Assembly (NCBI GenBank): GCA_944324085.1
Contig: CALUUX010000002.1
Coordinates: 29,293-93,292 of the forward strand
Source of the DNA: an uncultured Mailhella sp.
Lineage (GTDB): Bacteria > Desulfobacterota > Desulfovibrionia > Desulfovibrionales > Desulfovibrionaceae
Reading direction: 5' to 3'
Length of the DNA: 64,000 nt
The notes below the pieces were generated by a model. The model was not told the origin of the DNA, did no database searches, and worked only from the letters and a program-made list of their open reading frames with translations. Of this stretch, positions 8,533-17,202 are shown in pieces (positions within the stretch are counted from its first letter, which is position 1; each line of letters begins with the position of its first letter). A program made the position numbers and the translations under genes.

Positions 8533-9033
8533 CTACTTATGGAAAAAGAACTTCATACACCAGCAGAACACCGGCACCATAAGAATGACCACATAAAGAC
8601 GCATCATCTGGAACGCCATAATCTTGGGCAGATTCTCGCCCGCGTCGGCCATGCCGATAACGGCGTTGAGCCCTCCAGGCGACGTGGCGAGAATGGAACC
8701 TATCACGTCAATGTCGGTCATGTGACGCACCACGAACGCCGCTCCCAGACCGGCCGCCAGCAAAATGCAGGTGCTGAGGATCATTACGGGAATCTGATCC
8801 TTCAAACTTACGAGCATATCCATGGACAGCATGGATCCCACGCAGATGCCGATGCCAAGCTGCGCCGCGTTGTAGAAAAGCGAGGGCATCTGAATGTCGG
8901 CCAGGCCCAGCAGCTTCATGGTCATGCTTCCCACCACGGCTCCCAGCATGCAGCCGCCGGGGATATGAAAATATTTAAAAAGACACCCCACCAACGTTCC
9001 GCTCACGACAAGCATAACAATCTGATGATTCAT
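8533..9033 (-). CDS. AbrB-family membrane protein, single-repeat form
   Basis: A 166-residue hydrophobic protein with about five membrane helices. It matches one copy of the membrane 'AbrB duplication' unit (COG3180 family, unrelated to the AbrB transcription factor): HIPGGCMLGAVVGSM near the start and the conserved ATSPGGLNAVIGMADAGENLPKI-type block (written here in parts: SPGGLNAVI, GMADAGEN) near 118-135. Typical members carry two such repeats in about 350 residues, so this half-size form presumably dimerises. Some family members have been linked to regulation or small-molecule export, but the substrate is unknown. An AGAGAG purine run just upstream of the ATG at 9033 is a weak ribosome site. 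Confidence 0.8.
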   Translation of the reverse strand: MNHQIVMLVVSGTLVGCLFKYFHIPGGCMLGAVVGSMTMKLLGLADIQMPSLFYNAAQLGIGICVGSMLSMDMLVSLKDQIPVMILSTCILLAAGLGAAFVVRHMTDIDVIGSILATSPGGLNAVIGMADAGENLPKIMAFQMMRLYVVILMVPVFCWCMKFFFHK

Positions 9034-9360
9034 GACATCCCTCTCTCCTGTGTGTTGGTCAGGTATAACGTGAACTTATCAGCATTGCAAACGCCGTAAC
9101 CCGCATCTTCCCGCCCCGCTGGGCAGCACGGAAAAAAGCGTCTGGCTCCTTTTTCCGTCATTGCCCGAGACGTCTTTTTGTTTTTTCAACGCGTCCGGCC
9201 TCCGTTCAGGAGACATCCCTGATTTCTTCCCTTTACGAACCGCGCTTTTTTCCATAAGTATAGCCGATAGTCCATGCAGAGGTTATAGGTCATCGACTTA
9301 AAGCGACCATCGCTCCTGGCGTTTATCGACCACACCGCACCATCAAGGAGGCTCAACCCT
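9034..9360. other. intergenic region with a long stem-loop
   Basis: A structured element lies at 9121-9166: an outer stem GGGCA/TGCCC and a perfect inner stem ACGGAAAAA/TTTTTCCGT. GACGTC and a T-rich run to 9186 follow. It sits in the leader of the hydrogenase operon about 190 bases before the start, and could be an attenuator or the end of a small RNA. No open reading frame is convincing here. Confidence 0.4.
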
Positions 9361-11340
9361 ATGCCGCAGCTGATTTACGGAGTCTGGGACAACGTCGTGT
9401 ACGACAACCGCGGCTCCTCGGCTCCCACCGCTCCACGGGATCTGCCGCTGGAACTTTTTGACCAGTTCAACGAAGGAAATCCCACGGAAATCTTTCTCAG
9501 CAATCGTGGTTTTCTGGTGTTTTCCCGCACGGCGAGCCTTGTATGGGCCTTGTGGAAACACCATCAGCGTCTCGCCGCCGAATCCTGCGGCAAATGCTCT
9601 CCCTGCCGCGCCGGCTCCCCCATCATCGCGCAGGAACTCGAAAAGGCCTGCCACGGCGAATTCGTCAAGTGGGAAGAAGTGCGCGACATTACGGAACAGA
9701 TGCACGAAACCTCCCTGTGCGGCGTAGGCCGCACGGGCACGACGCCGCTGCTCAACGCCCTTTCGCATTTTCCCGACGAGCTCCGTCCCTTCCCCTTCCA
9801 CGCCGGCGCGGGCTTCTATTCCGTGACCACCAGTCCCTGCATCGAAGCCTGCCCCAGCCACGTCAACGTTCCCCGCTACATCGACTATCTTCAGGACGGC
9901 CATAACGATCTGGCCGCGGGCGTGGTGCTCAATCACTATCCCCTCGCCGGGAGCTGCGGTCGCGTGTGCGTGCGCTACTGCGAAAAGGCCTGCCGACGCG
10001 CGCAGGTGGACGCGCCCGTGGACATCAAGAATCTCAAACGTTTCGCCGCCGACGAAACCATCGTGCCCGGCATTCTCAAGCCCGAGCCCTGCCCGACCAC
10101 CAAGAACAAGCGCGTGGCCGTCATCGGCGCGGGCCCTGTGGGCGTGACGTGCGCCTATCAGCTGCTGGAAACCGGATATCCCGTGGATATTTACGAAGCT
10201 CACGACAAGGCCGGCGGCATGGTCCGTTACGGCATTCCTTTCTATCGCCTGCCCAAGAACGTGCTCATGCAGGAAAACGAACTCGTCAAAGACATGGGCG
10301 GCATGTTCTTCTTCAATCAGAAACTCGGCCGCGATTTCCATATCGACGATCTGTTCCGCCGCGGCTATAAAGCCGTGTTCATCGCCACGGGCTGCCCGCT
10401 GGGCGGCTACCTTGGCATGGAAGGCGAAGACACGACTCTCCCTGAATACGAAAACGGCATAGAATTCTTGGAAAAAGTTCATGACGAACTGGAAAGCGGC
10501 GCCACTCCCTCTCTGGAAGGCGACGTGGTGGTCGTGGGCGGCGGCAACGTGGCCATGGACTGCTGCCGTTCCGCCGTGCGCATGACCACGGGCAAAGTGC
10601 ATCTCGTCTATCGCCGCACCGAGTCCGACGCTCCCGCCGATCGCGAGGAAATCGTGGAAGCCGGTCGCGAAGGCGTCATTTTCCACTTCCTCACCGGTCA
10701 GGATCGCCTGGTGGTGGAAAACGGAAAAATCACCGGCCTGCGCTGCGTGACCATGCAACAGACCGAACCCGACGAAAGCGGACGTCGCGGCGTAAAGCCC
10801 ATTCCCGGTTCGGAATTCGTCATTCCCTGCGACTTCGTCATCGCCGCCATCGGTCAGAAAAGCGATCCCGCCATGCTCACGGAAGCGGACGGCATCGCTC
10901 TCGACCGCAAAAACTGCATCGTCGTGGACAACTATCAGGCCACTTCGCGGCCCGGCGTGTTCGCCGGCGGCGACGGCACCACAGGCCCCCGCACCAAAGG
11001 CCCCAGCGTGCTCATCCACGGCATGGCTCAAGGCGCCATCGGCGCGCAGGCCATCGCAAGTTATCTGGAATACGACCGTCCGCCCTTCCTCGCGCGCGAA
11101 CGCATAAGCCAGCTCATCCGGCAAGCGGGTCTGCTCGGCGACGATCCCGTGTGCGGTCAGGAAATCAAACCCCGCGTGAAACTCCACGAGCTGTCCCCCG
11201 AAGAGCGCGCCCACAATTTCAAGGAAGTGGAACTCGGCATGTCTCAGGAAGAGGCCTGGCAGGAAGCCAGACGCTGCATGCGCTGCTACCGCATCATGTC
11301 CGTCGTCACCCGCTCCCCCATCCCCGGATTCAAAGCCTGA
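9361..11340 (+). CDS. NuoF-like / GltD-like fusion flavoprotein, hydrogenase partner
   Basis: A 659-residue fusion. Residues about 30-140 match the C-terminal part of NuoF/HydB, with the 4Fe-4S site SCGKCSPCR (C76, C79, C82) and C120 (SLCGVG). Residues about 150-610 are a GltD/NfnB-like NAD(P)H oxidoreductase: Cys-rich N-terminal cluster region (C160, C164, C199, C203, C207, C211), FAD site IGAGPVG at about 255, second nucleotide site VVVGGGNVAMD at about 390, and the FAD-closing GVFAGGDGTTGP. The FMN/NADH-binding core of NuoF is absent. It is 21 bases upstream of an [FeFe]-hydrogenase and likely passes electrons between NAD(P)H and that enzyme. AGGAGG at 9345 supports the start. Confidence 0.88.
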   Translation: MPQLIYGVWDNVVYDNRGSSAPTAPRDLPLELFDQFNEGNPTEIFLSNRGFLVFSRTASLVWALWKHHQRLAAESCGKCSPCRAGSPIIAQELEKACHGEFVKWEEVRDITEQMHETSLCGVGRTGTTPLLNALSHFPDELRPFPFHAGAGFYSVTTSPCIEACPSHVNVPRYIDYLQDGHNDLAAGVVLNHYPLAGSCGRVCVRYCEKACRRAQVDAPVDIKNLKRFAADETIVPGILKPEPCPTTKNKRVAVIGAGPVGVTCAYQLLETGYPVDIYEAHDKAGGMVRYGIPFYRLPKNVLMQENELVKDMGGMFFFNQKLGRDFHIDDLFRRGYKAVFIATGCPLGGYLGMEGEDTTLPEYENGIEFLEKVHDELESGATPSLEGDVVVVGGGNVAMDCCRSAVRMTTGKVHLVYRRTESDAPADREEIVEAGREGVIFHFLTGQDRLVVENGKITGLRCVTMQQTEPDESGRRGVKPIPGSEFVIPCDFVIAAIGQKSDPAMLTEADGIALDRKNCIVVDNYQATSRPGVFAGGDGTTGPRTKGPSVLIHGMAQGAIGAQAIASYLEYDRPPFLARERISQLIRQAGLLGDDPVCGQEIKPRVKLHELSPEERAHNFKEVELGMSQEEAWQEARRCMRCYRIMSVVTRSPIPGFKA

Positions 11341-11361
11341 TCGTTTAGGAGATCATCCGCC

Positions 11362-13164
11362 ATGAACGCATCCATCAACGGACGTGACTACACTTTCGAG
11401 CCGGGAGAAACCATCCTTCAGGTGGCCCGGCGCAACGGCATCTTCATTCCCACTCTCTGCCACTTCCGGCCGCTGAATCATAAACCCGGCACCTGCCGCG
11501 TATGCCTTGCGGAAGTGACCGACAGAAACGGCCACACGGAAATGCTCACCACCTGCAATACCCCCATGGAAGAAGGCATGCGGGTGAACACCCGTTCCTC
11601 CCGCGTGCGCAACATGCAGCGGCTTCAGGTGGAGCTCATCTTCGCCGACCATGACCAGGACTGCGCCGCCTGCGCCAGACACGGCGACTGCGAACTTCAG
11701 GATCTCGCCGAGTTCGTGGGCCTCGCCACCAACCGTTTCGCCTCGCGCCTGTCCCATGACCGCCCCTTCGACAATACCATGCACGGCATGGTGCGCGACA
11801 TGAGCAAGTGCATCCGCTGCCTGCGCTGCGTTGAGGTCTGCCGCAAGGTTCAGGGCGTGGCCGCGCTTACCGTGGACGGCACCGGCACGGGCGCGCATAT
11901 CGGCGTGGGCATGGCGCCCAGCCAGAACACCTCCGCCTGCATTCAGTGCGGCCAGTGCACGCTGGTCTGTCCCACGGGCGCGCTGGCCGAACGCGACGAA
12001 AACGATGAAGTGCTGAACTATCTGTCCAATCCCGAACTGACCACCGTCTTTGCCTTCGCTCCTTCGGTGCGCGTGGCCATCGGCGAGGATTTCGGTCTTC
12101 CCCCCGGCGAAAACGTGGAAGGCAAAGTCGTGGCCGCGCTGCGTCGCCTCGGAGCCGACATCGTCATCGACACTGATTTCGCCGCCGACGTGGTCATCAT
12201 GGAAGAAGGCACGGAACTGCTCGGCCGCATAAGAAACGGCGGAAAACTTCCCATGTTCACTTCCTGCTGCCCCGGCTGGGTGAACTACGCCGAAAAACAC
12301 TGCCCGGACATTCTGCCCCATATCTCCACCACTCGTTCTCCTCAGGCCGTGTCCAGTTCTCTGGTCAAAAGCTATCTGGCGGATAAAATGGGAATTCCTT
12401 CCCGGAGAATACGCAACATTTCCGTCATGCCCTGCACGGCCAAAAAGGACGAGGCCGCAAGAGCCCAGCTTTACGCCAACGGTCAGCCGGACACCGACGT
12501 GGTCATCACCGTGCGTGAGCTTTCCCGGCTGCTGCGCCGCTGCGGCGTCGATCTCGCCGCGCTGGAACCCGAACCTTTCGACAATCCCTACATGAGCGAT
12601 TCCACCGGCGCGGCCGTCATTTTCGGCACCACCGGCGGCGTGATGGAAGCGGCCGTCCGCACCGTGTACGCCACGCTCAACCACAAGGAGCTGCCCGGCG
12701 TGAACGTGGTTCCCGTGCGCGGCATGGAAGGTCTGCGCGAAGCCGACGTGGATCTCGGCGAAGAACATGGCGTCATCAAGGTCGCCGTGGCGCACGGCCT
12801 TGGCAACGCCCGCAAATTGGTCGATCAAGCTCTGGCCGGAGAATCCCCCTACACGTTCATCGAGGTCATGGCCTGCCCCGGCGGCTGCGTGGCCGGCGGA
12901 GGAACCTGCCGCGTCAAACAGAACTACCAGCCTCACGCCATAGAACGTCAGAAAGGCTTGTACGCCATTGACAGCGCCATGCCTCACCGACAGTCCCACA
13001 ACAATCCGCAGGTCATCAGCCTCTATAAGGACTATCTCGGAGAACCAAATTCCCATAAGGCCCACGAGCTGTTGCACACCCATTACACAGATCGGAGCAA
13101 AGTGCAGACGGAAAGCATCTCCGCGACGAAGAAAAAACTCACCCTCACTGATTACTCGGCGTAA
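11362..13164 (+). CDS. [FeFe]-hydrogenase, NADH-linked / glutamate-synthase-linked type
   Basis: A 600-residue cytoplasmic [FeFe]-hydrogenase catalytic subunit. Order of domains: plant-type 2Fe-2S (C33, C45, C48, C65); His-Cys 4Fe-4S region (C101, C104, C110); two 4Fe-4S clusters (C150/153/156/160 and C193/196/199/203); and the H-cluster with L1 TSCCPGW (C302/C303), L2 MPCTAKKDE (C358) and L3 ACPGGC (C505/C509). A tail of the small-subunit type (DYLGEPNSHKAHELLHTHY) is fused at the C-terminus. It lacks a signal peptide. Pairing with a GltD-like partner and absence of a NuoE/HydC gene match the group described as glutamate-synthase-linked (A2) rather than the bifurcating trimer; this subclass is my inference. 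Confidence 0.93.
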   Translation: MNASINGRDYTFEPGETILQVARRNGIFIPTLCHFRPLNHKPGTCRVCLAEVTDRNGHTEMLTTCNTPMEEGMRVNTRSSRVRNMQRLQVELIFADHDQDCAACARHGDCELQDLAEFVGLATNRFASRLSHDRPFDNTMHGMVRDMSKCIRCLRCVEVCRKVQGVAALTVDGTGTGAHIGVGMAPSQNTSACIQCGQCTLVCPTGALAERDENDEVLNYLSNPELTTVFAFAPSVRVAIGEDFGLPPGENVEGKVVAALRRLGADIVIDTDFAADVVIMEEGTELLGRIRNGGKLPMFTSCCPGWVNYAEKHCPDILPHISTTRSPQAVSSSLVKSYLADKMGIPSRRIRNISVMPCTAKKDEAARAQLYANGQPDTDVVITVRELSRLLRRCGVDLAALEPEPFDNPYMSDSTGAAVIFGTTGGVMEAAVRTVYATLNHKELPGVNVVPVRGMEGLREADVDLGEEHGVIKVAVAHGLGNARKLVDQALAGESPYTFIEVMACPGGCVAGGGTCRVKQNYQPHAIERQKGLYAIDSAMPHRQSHNNPQVISLYKDYLGEPNSHKAHELLHTHYTDRSKVQTESISATKKKLTLTDYSA

Positions 13165-13244
13165 CGACACGCGCTGGAACCGTATTCCCACGCCGGACTA
13201 ACGAGCGGCAAACCGGCTTTTTCGCAAAAAATAAAAAACCTGCA

Positions 13245-13282
13245 AAGGGGACGCGTTGAGAACGCGTCCCCTTCTTGCTTTT
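13245..13282 (+). terminator. intrinsic terminator of the hydrogenase operon
   Basis: Perfect 13-bp stem AAGGGGACGCGTT / AACGCGTCCCCTT with loop GAG, followed by CTTGCTTTT. Confidence 0.92.
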
Positions 13283-13454
13283 CGCCATGCTTTTCCCGCG
13301 ATTTCTACGCGCCGCCTTCACTCGACAACGAGCGACGCTTTCCGCGGTCCATCTCACGACGCAGCCACACCTTCTCCGCGACGTCGCATTCCGCAGACCG
13401 ACACACCCTCTTCTACGTCCTGAGACGCCTTCCGCGAAGCAAGGCAAAAACGAC

Positions 13455-13483
13455 TTGTGGTTTTATAACCTATATTCTATACT
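13455..13483 (+). promoter_or_regulatory. sigma-70 promoter for the UGA-containing secreted protein
   Basis: TTGTGG at 13455-13460, a 17-base spacer and TATACT at 13478-13483. Transcription would start near 13490, 40-50 bases before the first ribosome site. Confidence 0.6.
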
Positions 13484-13736
13484 CGACTCCATTCCACCGA
13501 TTTCTCTAAATATTATTTGCGGTTGAAGGAGGAATTTCATGCGACGCTTCTTGAATTTTCACGCGCGCCGGCGGCTGGCCGACATCGGCCCGGCCCGCGC
13601 GTCGCATCCAGAAACGCCGCTCCCTCAGCTCCTTTCGAACGCAATCCTCACCGATAAACAAGAACCATTACGCGACAGCATGTCGGAAAGCGGTTTTCCG
13701 ACCAGGCGTCGCGTCACCTTATCCAAGGAGACATCC

Positions 13737-15200
13737 ATGAACACGCATCTGTGGTGGAAAGGCGCGAGTCTTGCGCTCGCCCTGTTGCTGCCGTCGGGAG
13801 CCATGGCGGCTTCTGAATCGGCGCTCATGCAGGCACCTGCCCGCAATGCGGCCATCATCGCCAAAGTCCCCGGCTTCAAGGCCGCCGACCTCGATCTTTA
13901 CCTCGGCCAGCGTCGCATAAGCGAAGGCGTCGTCATACGCAAGAGCTTCATCCGCGACGGCAAAATCGTCATTCCTCCGGCCGGACTGTACTACAGCTCG
14001 CGCATCGCCAGCATCGGAACCATGACCAACATCGAAGTCATGCTTCTCGGCAAACGTTATTCGGAAGTGGACGAATCCTTTGAATATTTGGTGCTGAAAA
14101 ACCGCACCATGAAAAAAGGCGACTCCATCAACCTTCTGCCCGACGGCTCACGCGCGCTTCAGTTCGTCAATGGCAACGCGCATCCCTACGGCAACAGCGC
14201 CGGCTATTCCAGCCTGCGCATCATGAAGTCTTCCGGCAACTTCTACGGCACCAACTTCCAGGTGGCCGCCGATCCCACGCTGGTGGACGTGAACTCCGGC
14301 AAGTTCCACGGACTCGGCCTGAGCGAAGGCAGACATCCCGTCACGGCTTCCACCGGCGAACCGCTTCAGCACAAGAGCTATTACGGCGCGTCCATCTATC
14401 CCAGCGGCAAGTCCTACCTCATCGTGGGCAAAACCTCGGCTAACGAAGTCGAAGTCAAGGAATTCGCCACCCCCAGCCTCACGGAAATCTGGCTGACGTC
14501 CGAACCCCGGGTTTCCGGCGCGTTCAAAGCCGGCGATACCGTCAAGGTAGGCTCCGCCACGGTAAAGATCCTCTCCGTGGGCAAGGATTCCGCCAAAATC
14601 TCCCTTACGCAGAACGGCAAGGAAACCGTCAAGGAATTCAAGAATATTCTTGATCCTCACGCGCTGGACTATCTGCCCTCCAGCCCCGCGGAAAGAGCCA
14701 AATGGCAGCTTGCCTCCGCCGATGGCAAGGCTCGCGTGCAGGTGGCCATGCTTCATCCCAAAGGCGCGCTCACCGCGGACGGCAAAATCCGTCTGGACAT
14801 GTTCAGCGGCATATTCAGCATTAAGAACCCTCAGCAGTGGCCGGGCGATCCTCGTTTCACGGTTCGCCCCGACACCTGAGCTTCCTGCAGCGAGCTGAAC
14901 GAGATCATCCTCGAAAACACTGAGGAAATTGTTCTCGACAGCGCCAGCAACGTGTTTGCTGGTCCGGAAAACTACTTCAAGATCGTTATCGACGACTTCG
15001 ACGGAAAAACCGTCAAAGCCTGGCATTTCGAAGACGCCGACGGCAACAAGAGCCCCAATCTGTCTTCCTTTGCCAAGGGCCACAACATTGACCTTCTGGC
15101 CAATCTGGAAAACAAAACCATCAGCCCCTTCGCGCTGAGAATGTCTCTGAACATGCTCTACAACGACCTTGAAAAACAGGGCATCGTCATGAGTCGCTAA
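13737..15200 (+). CDS. secreted protein of unknown function, frame crossed by one UGA (possible selenocysteine)
   Basis: MNTHLWWKGASLALALLL...AMA is a signal peptide, so the product is exported; AAGGAG precedes the ATG at 13737. The reading frame runs 380 codons to TGA at 14877-14879, then continues in the same frame for 106 sense codons to TAA at 15198. The second part keeps normal codon use and protein-like sequence (FKIVIDDFDGKTVKAWHFED), and the terminator lies 30 bases after the TAA, not after the TGA. The UGA context is D-T-U-A-S-C, a UxxC redox-like motif. It could be selenocysteine, a nonsense mutation of a Cys codon (TGC to TGA) or a sequencing error. A 4-bp hairpin (14900-14913) is at the right distance for a SECIS but weak. 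No known domain is recognised. Confidence 0.62.
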
Positions 15201-15229
15201 TCGCAGCGCGCCGCGCTTGCGTAAACTGA

Positions 15230-15257
15230 GCGGGGTTTCTCCGGAAACCCCGCTTTT
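15230..15257 (+). terminator. intrinsic terminator after the UGA-containing gene
   Basis: Perfect 10-bp stem GCGGGGTTTC / GAAACCCCGC with a TCCG loop and TTTT. It is placed 30 bases after the TAA at 15200, which argues that the mRNA and the gene extend past the internal UGA. Confidence 0.9.
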
Positions 15258-15528
15258 CTGTCCCTTCTTCCGCCATGGGCGAGTCGCGGACGCTTCTGCG
15301 CTCCGAAAGCGACGCGTCGCATTTTCCTTCAGAAAAAACGCGAAGGTGACGAAAACGCCGCTTTTCTCAGAGTCGGACTCCCTGCGAATCAAAGCAAAAA
15401 GCAAACGCCTTGGACAGAATTTTATTCTAACCTTTGCCGAACGCGCCGGTTCTTTACGACGTCTTTCAACCTCACGACAAGAAGCGAGACTGAACGCAAA
15501 ACTTCCGTTTTTTCTTTAACCATGGACG
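15258..15528. other. intergenic, nothing recognised
   Basis: Between the terminator at 15230 and the leftward XRE gene. No gene, tRNA or clear signal is seen. Confidence 0.4.
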
Positions 15529-15990
15529 CTATTTCTTCTCTTTTTGATCGACGACGGACCTCTCCTGTGACGATTTAAAAAAAGAAGATGTGCCTCCCTG
15601 TTTTTCGCGCTCTTCAAATCGCGCGCAACGTTCACGCAATTCTGCGTTTTCCTTCCATAATTGACGATTTTCCTCAACAAGCGTCCTTCGCTCTTCCTCC
15701 AACCTGTCCAACCGTTCTTCCAGTCTGACGCAACGCGAGCATATCGTTTCCGACGCAGACTTCCGAATCTCCACATTTTCAGACGGCGTCCTTGGACCTT
15801 CTCCGGAAAGAAGCCATTCCAGTCTGACGCCTGCAAGCAAACTGATTTTCAGCGCCACCTCGGTGTTGGGCAGGTTCTCGTTGCGCTCGTAAAACCCCAA
15901 GGCCCCTTTGCTGATGCCGAGAGCCCGGGAAAAGGCTTCCTGCGACATGCCGGCCCGCGCTGATTTGATGCGTTCTCCTAGTGTGCTCAT
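15529..15990 (-). CDS. XRE-family (Cro/CI-type) DNA-binding regulator with coiled-coil tail
   Basis: A 153-residue protein. Residues 3-62 are a Cro/CI helix-turn-helix (LGERIKSARAGMSQEAFSRALGIS and KGALGFYERNENLPNTEV, the classic MSQ..FA..LGIS..A....RNE pattern). Residues 85-130 form a strongly charged coiled coil (RLEERLDRLEEERRTLVEEN), then a polar tail. This resembles phage CI-like repressors that lack the peptidase domain. The start at 15990 is chosen because homology begins there; an upstream in-frame ATG at 16068 has no support. Its promoter region (15989-16170) is rich in inverted repeats, consistent with autoregulation. Confidence 0.85.
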   Translation of the reverse strand: MSTLGERIKSARAGMSQEAFSRALGISKGALGFYERNENLPNTEVALKISLLAGVRLEWLLSGEGPRTPSENVEIRKSASETICSRCVRLEERLDRLEEERRTLVEENRQLWKENAELRERCARFEEREKQGGTSSFFKSSQERSVVDQKEKK

Positions 15991-16170
15991 AGGGTATAAA
16001 CGTTCCTTGTCCAAAATCCCCCAAGAGTCGTCTGTCAAAAATAAGACAACAACAGACTGAAATATCACAAAAAAGAGGATTATGAACAGAATTTTAATTT
16101 TTACCCTATAATTCTGCTTTACTTGAACAGTAAAATGTTCTAAAAACGAACTACGGGGTAAGTTACTGTT
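15989..16170. promoter_or_regulatory. inverted-repeat cluster, candidate operators of the XRE regulator
   Basis: Perfect palindrome GAACA-N6-TGTTC at 16125-16140. ATAGGGTA at 15989-15996 mirrors TACCCTAT at 16102-16109. AACAGTAA at 16127-16134 mirrors TTACTGTT at 16163-16170. The region is AT-rich against the GC-rich background. I infer repressor sites; the exact operator is not determined. Confidence 0.5.
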
Positions 16171-17202
16171 AGTCGTGACAAATCAACTTTAACCACTCCG
16201 TTTCGGAAGATCAACGGTCAAGTCTTGTGAGATTTGTCCTGCGAAAAGACGATAACGTCTGTTCTTCATTTACTAATACAAGCAGACGGAAAAATGTCGC
16301 TCCGGCGGGCGGGCATGCCCTCTCTTCGTTCCAGACTGCGAACTTCCCTTCAGAAAAGCGTCTTCCGAACGAAAACTCACGAGCGTTTTTCTTCTCGCTT
16401 GTTTCCTCCGGTCTCTAGCCTCGCGCGTCTGACTTCGCAGGCTGTCTGTGCGATATCCAGTCCCAAGAAGCGCGCCTTTTCGAGATATTGACGCCTGTGG
16501 ACGCAGCCATACCTCCATACGTTGATCCCATAGCACCCACAAGGGCGCGTAACGCGTTCTTCCGCTTTGCGGGAGCGTCGCCGCCTCGGCCTCTTTCTTT
16601 CCCAACAGGCGTCGTTTTCCTCCCCATTCGCCCCACCGCCTCAGAAAGCCATCCCGCCTTTCTCTCCCATGCTCACCCACGCTTCGCGGCCCCGACGAAC
16701 GACGCCCATCGTTCGCGTCACGCGGGCAGCGCGCTTCGCGCATCTCAAGACATCGCTCCCGTCTTGCCCGCTTACCGCATCCTTGACGAACGACGCCAGC
16801 TCTCTTCCGTCAACCCCCGTCCGACGCGCCCCCTCACGCCACACGCGCAACGCTTGTTTCCCAAACACGGCACGACGGCATTCCCGTTCGATTCTTCGCC
16901 AGTCTGCTACGCCCCAAAACGCTTTTCAGCGGTTTACGAGGAACCCCTCTGGGGAAAACCTTTCCTTTGCGAGGAGACTTTCTTGCTCATATTTTGTTTT
17001 TCCAATACCCTTACAGCTACCCTCTCTTTTCACGTCATACAACGAAAGGAGCACGCATAGACATTCTCATATATGTCATTCTCACGCATGAAATTTTGAA
17101 AATCCTATTATTTTATCCATAATAATTGTGTATGTACCATAATCGTTATCAACAAAAAAAGATGCCTTTTTAACGATGAACTTGTGACAGTCGGACGCAT
17201 GT
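15991..17202. other. 1.2-kb region without a convincing gene
   Basis: The left 200 bases are the XRE control region. From about 16270 to 17040 several frames are open, but none has a ribosome site, homology-like composition or a credible start; their Arg/Ser/Pro-rich translations look like non-coding GC-rich DNA or old decayed sequence. From 17080 to 17165 the DNA is AT-rich (ATTTTATCCATAATAATTG) and probably holds the promoter of the GGDEF gene. Confidence 0.5.

Larger units (their letters stand above)
13165..13736. other. intergenic region before the UGA-containing gene
   Basis: Contains the hydrogenase terminator (13245-13282), a good promoter (13455-13483) and a strong ribosome site AAGGAGG near 13527 followed by an ATG at 13539. 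That ATG is in frame with the gene starting at 13737 and would add a 66-residue Arg-rich extension. The stretch 13539-13736 is therefore either a leader or an alternative N-terminus. Confidence 0.5.

Noticed and set aside
14877..14879. The UGA as the plain end of a 380-residue protein
   Set aside because: Not excluded, but less likely because the frame stays protein-like for 106 codons and the terminator is placed after the later TAA.
16273..16743. Several overlapping open frames on both strands in the 15991-17202 gap
   Set aside because: No ribosome sites, low-complexity Arg/Ser/Pro translations and no family resemblance.
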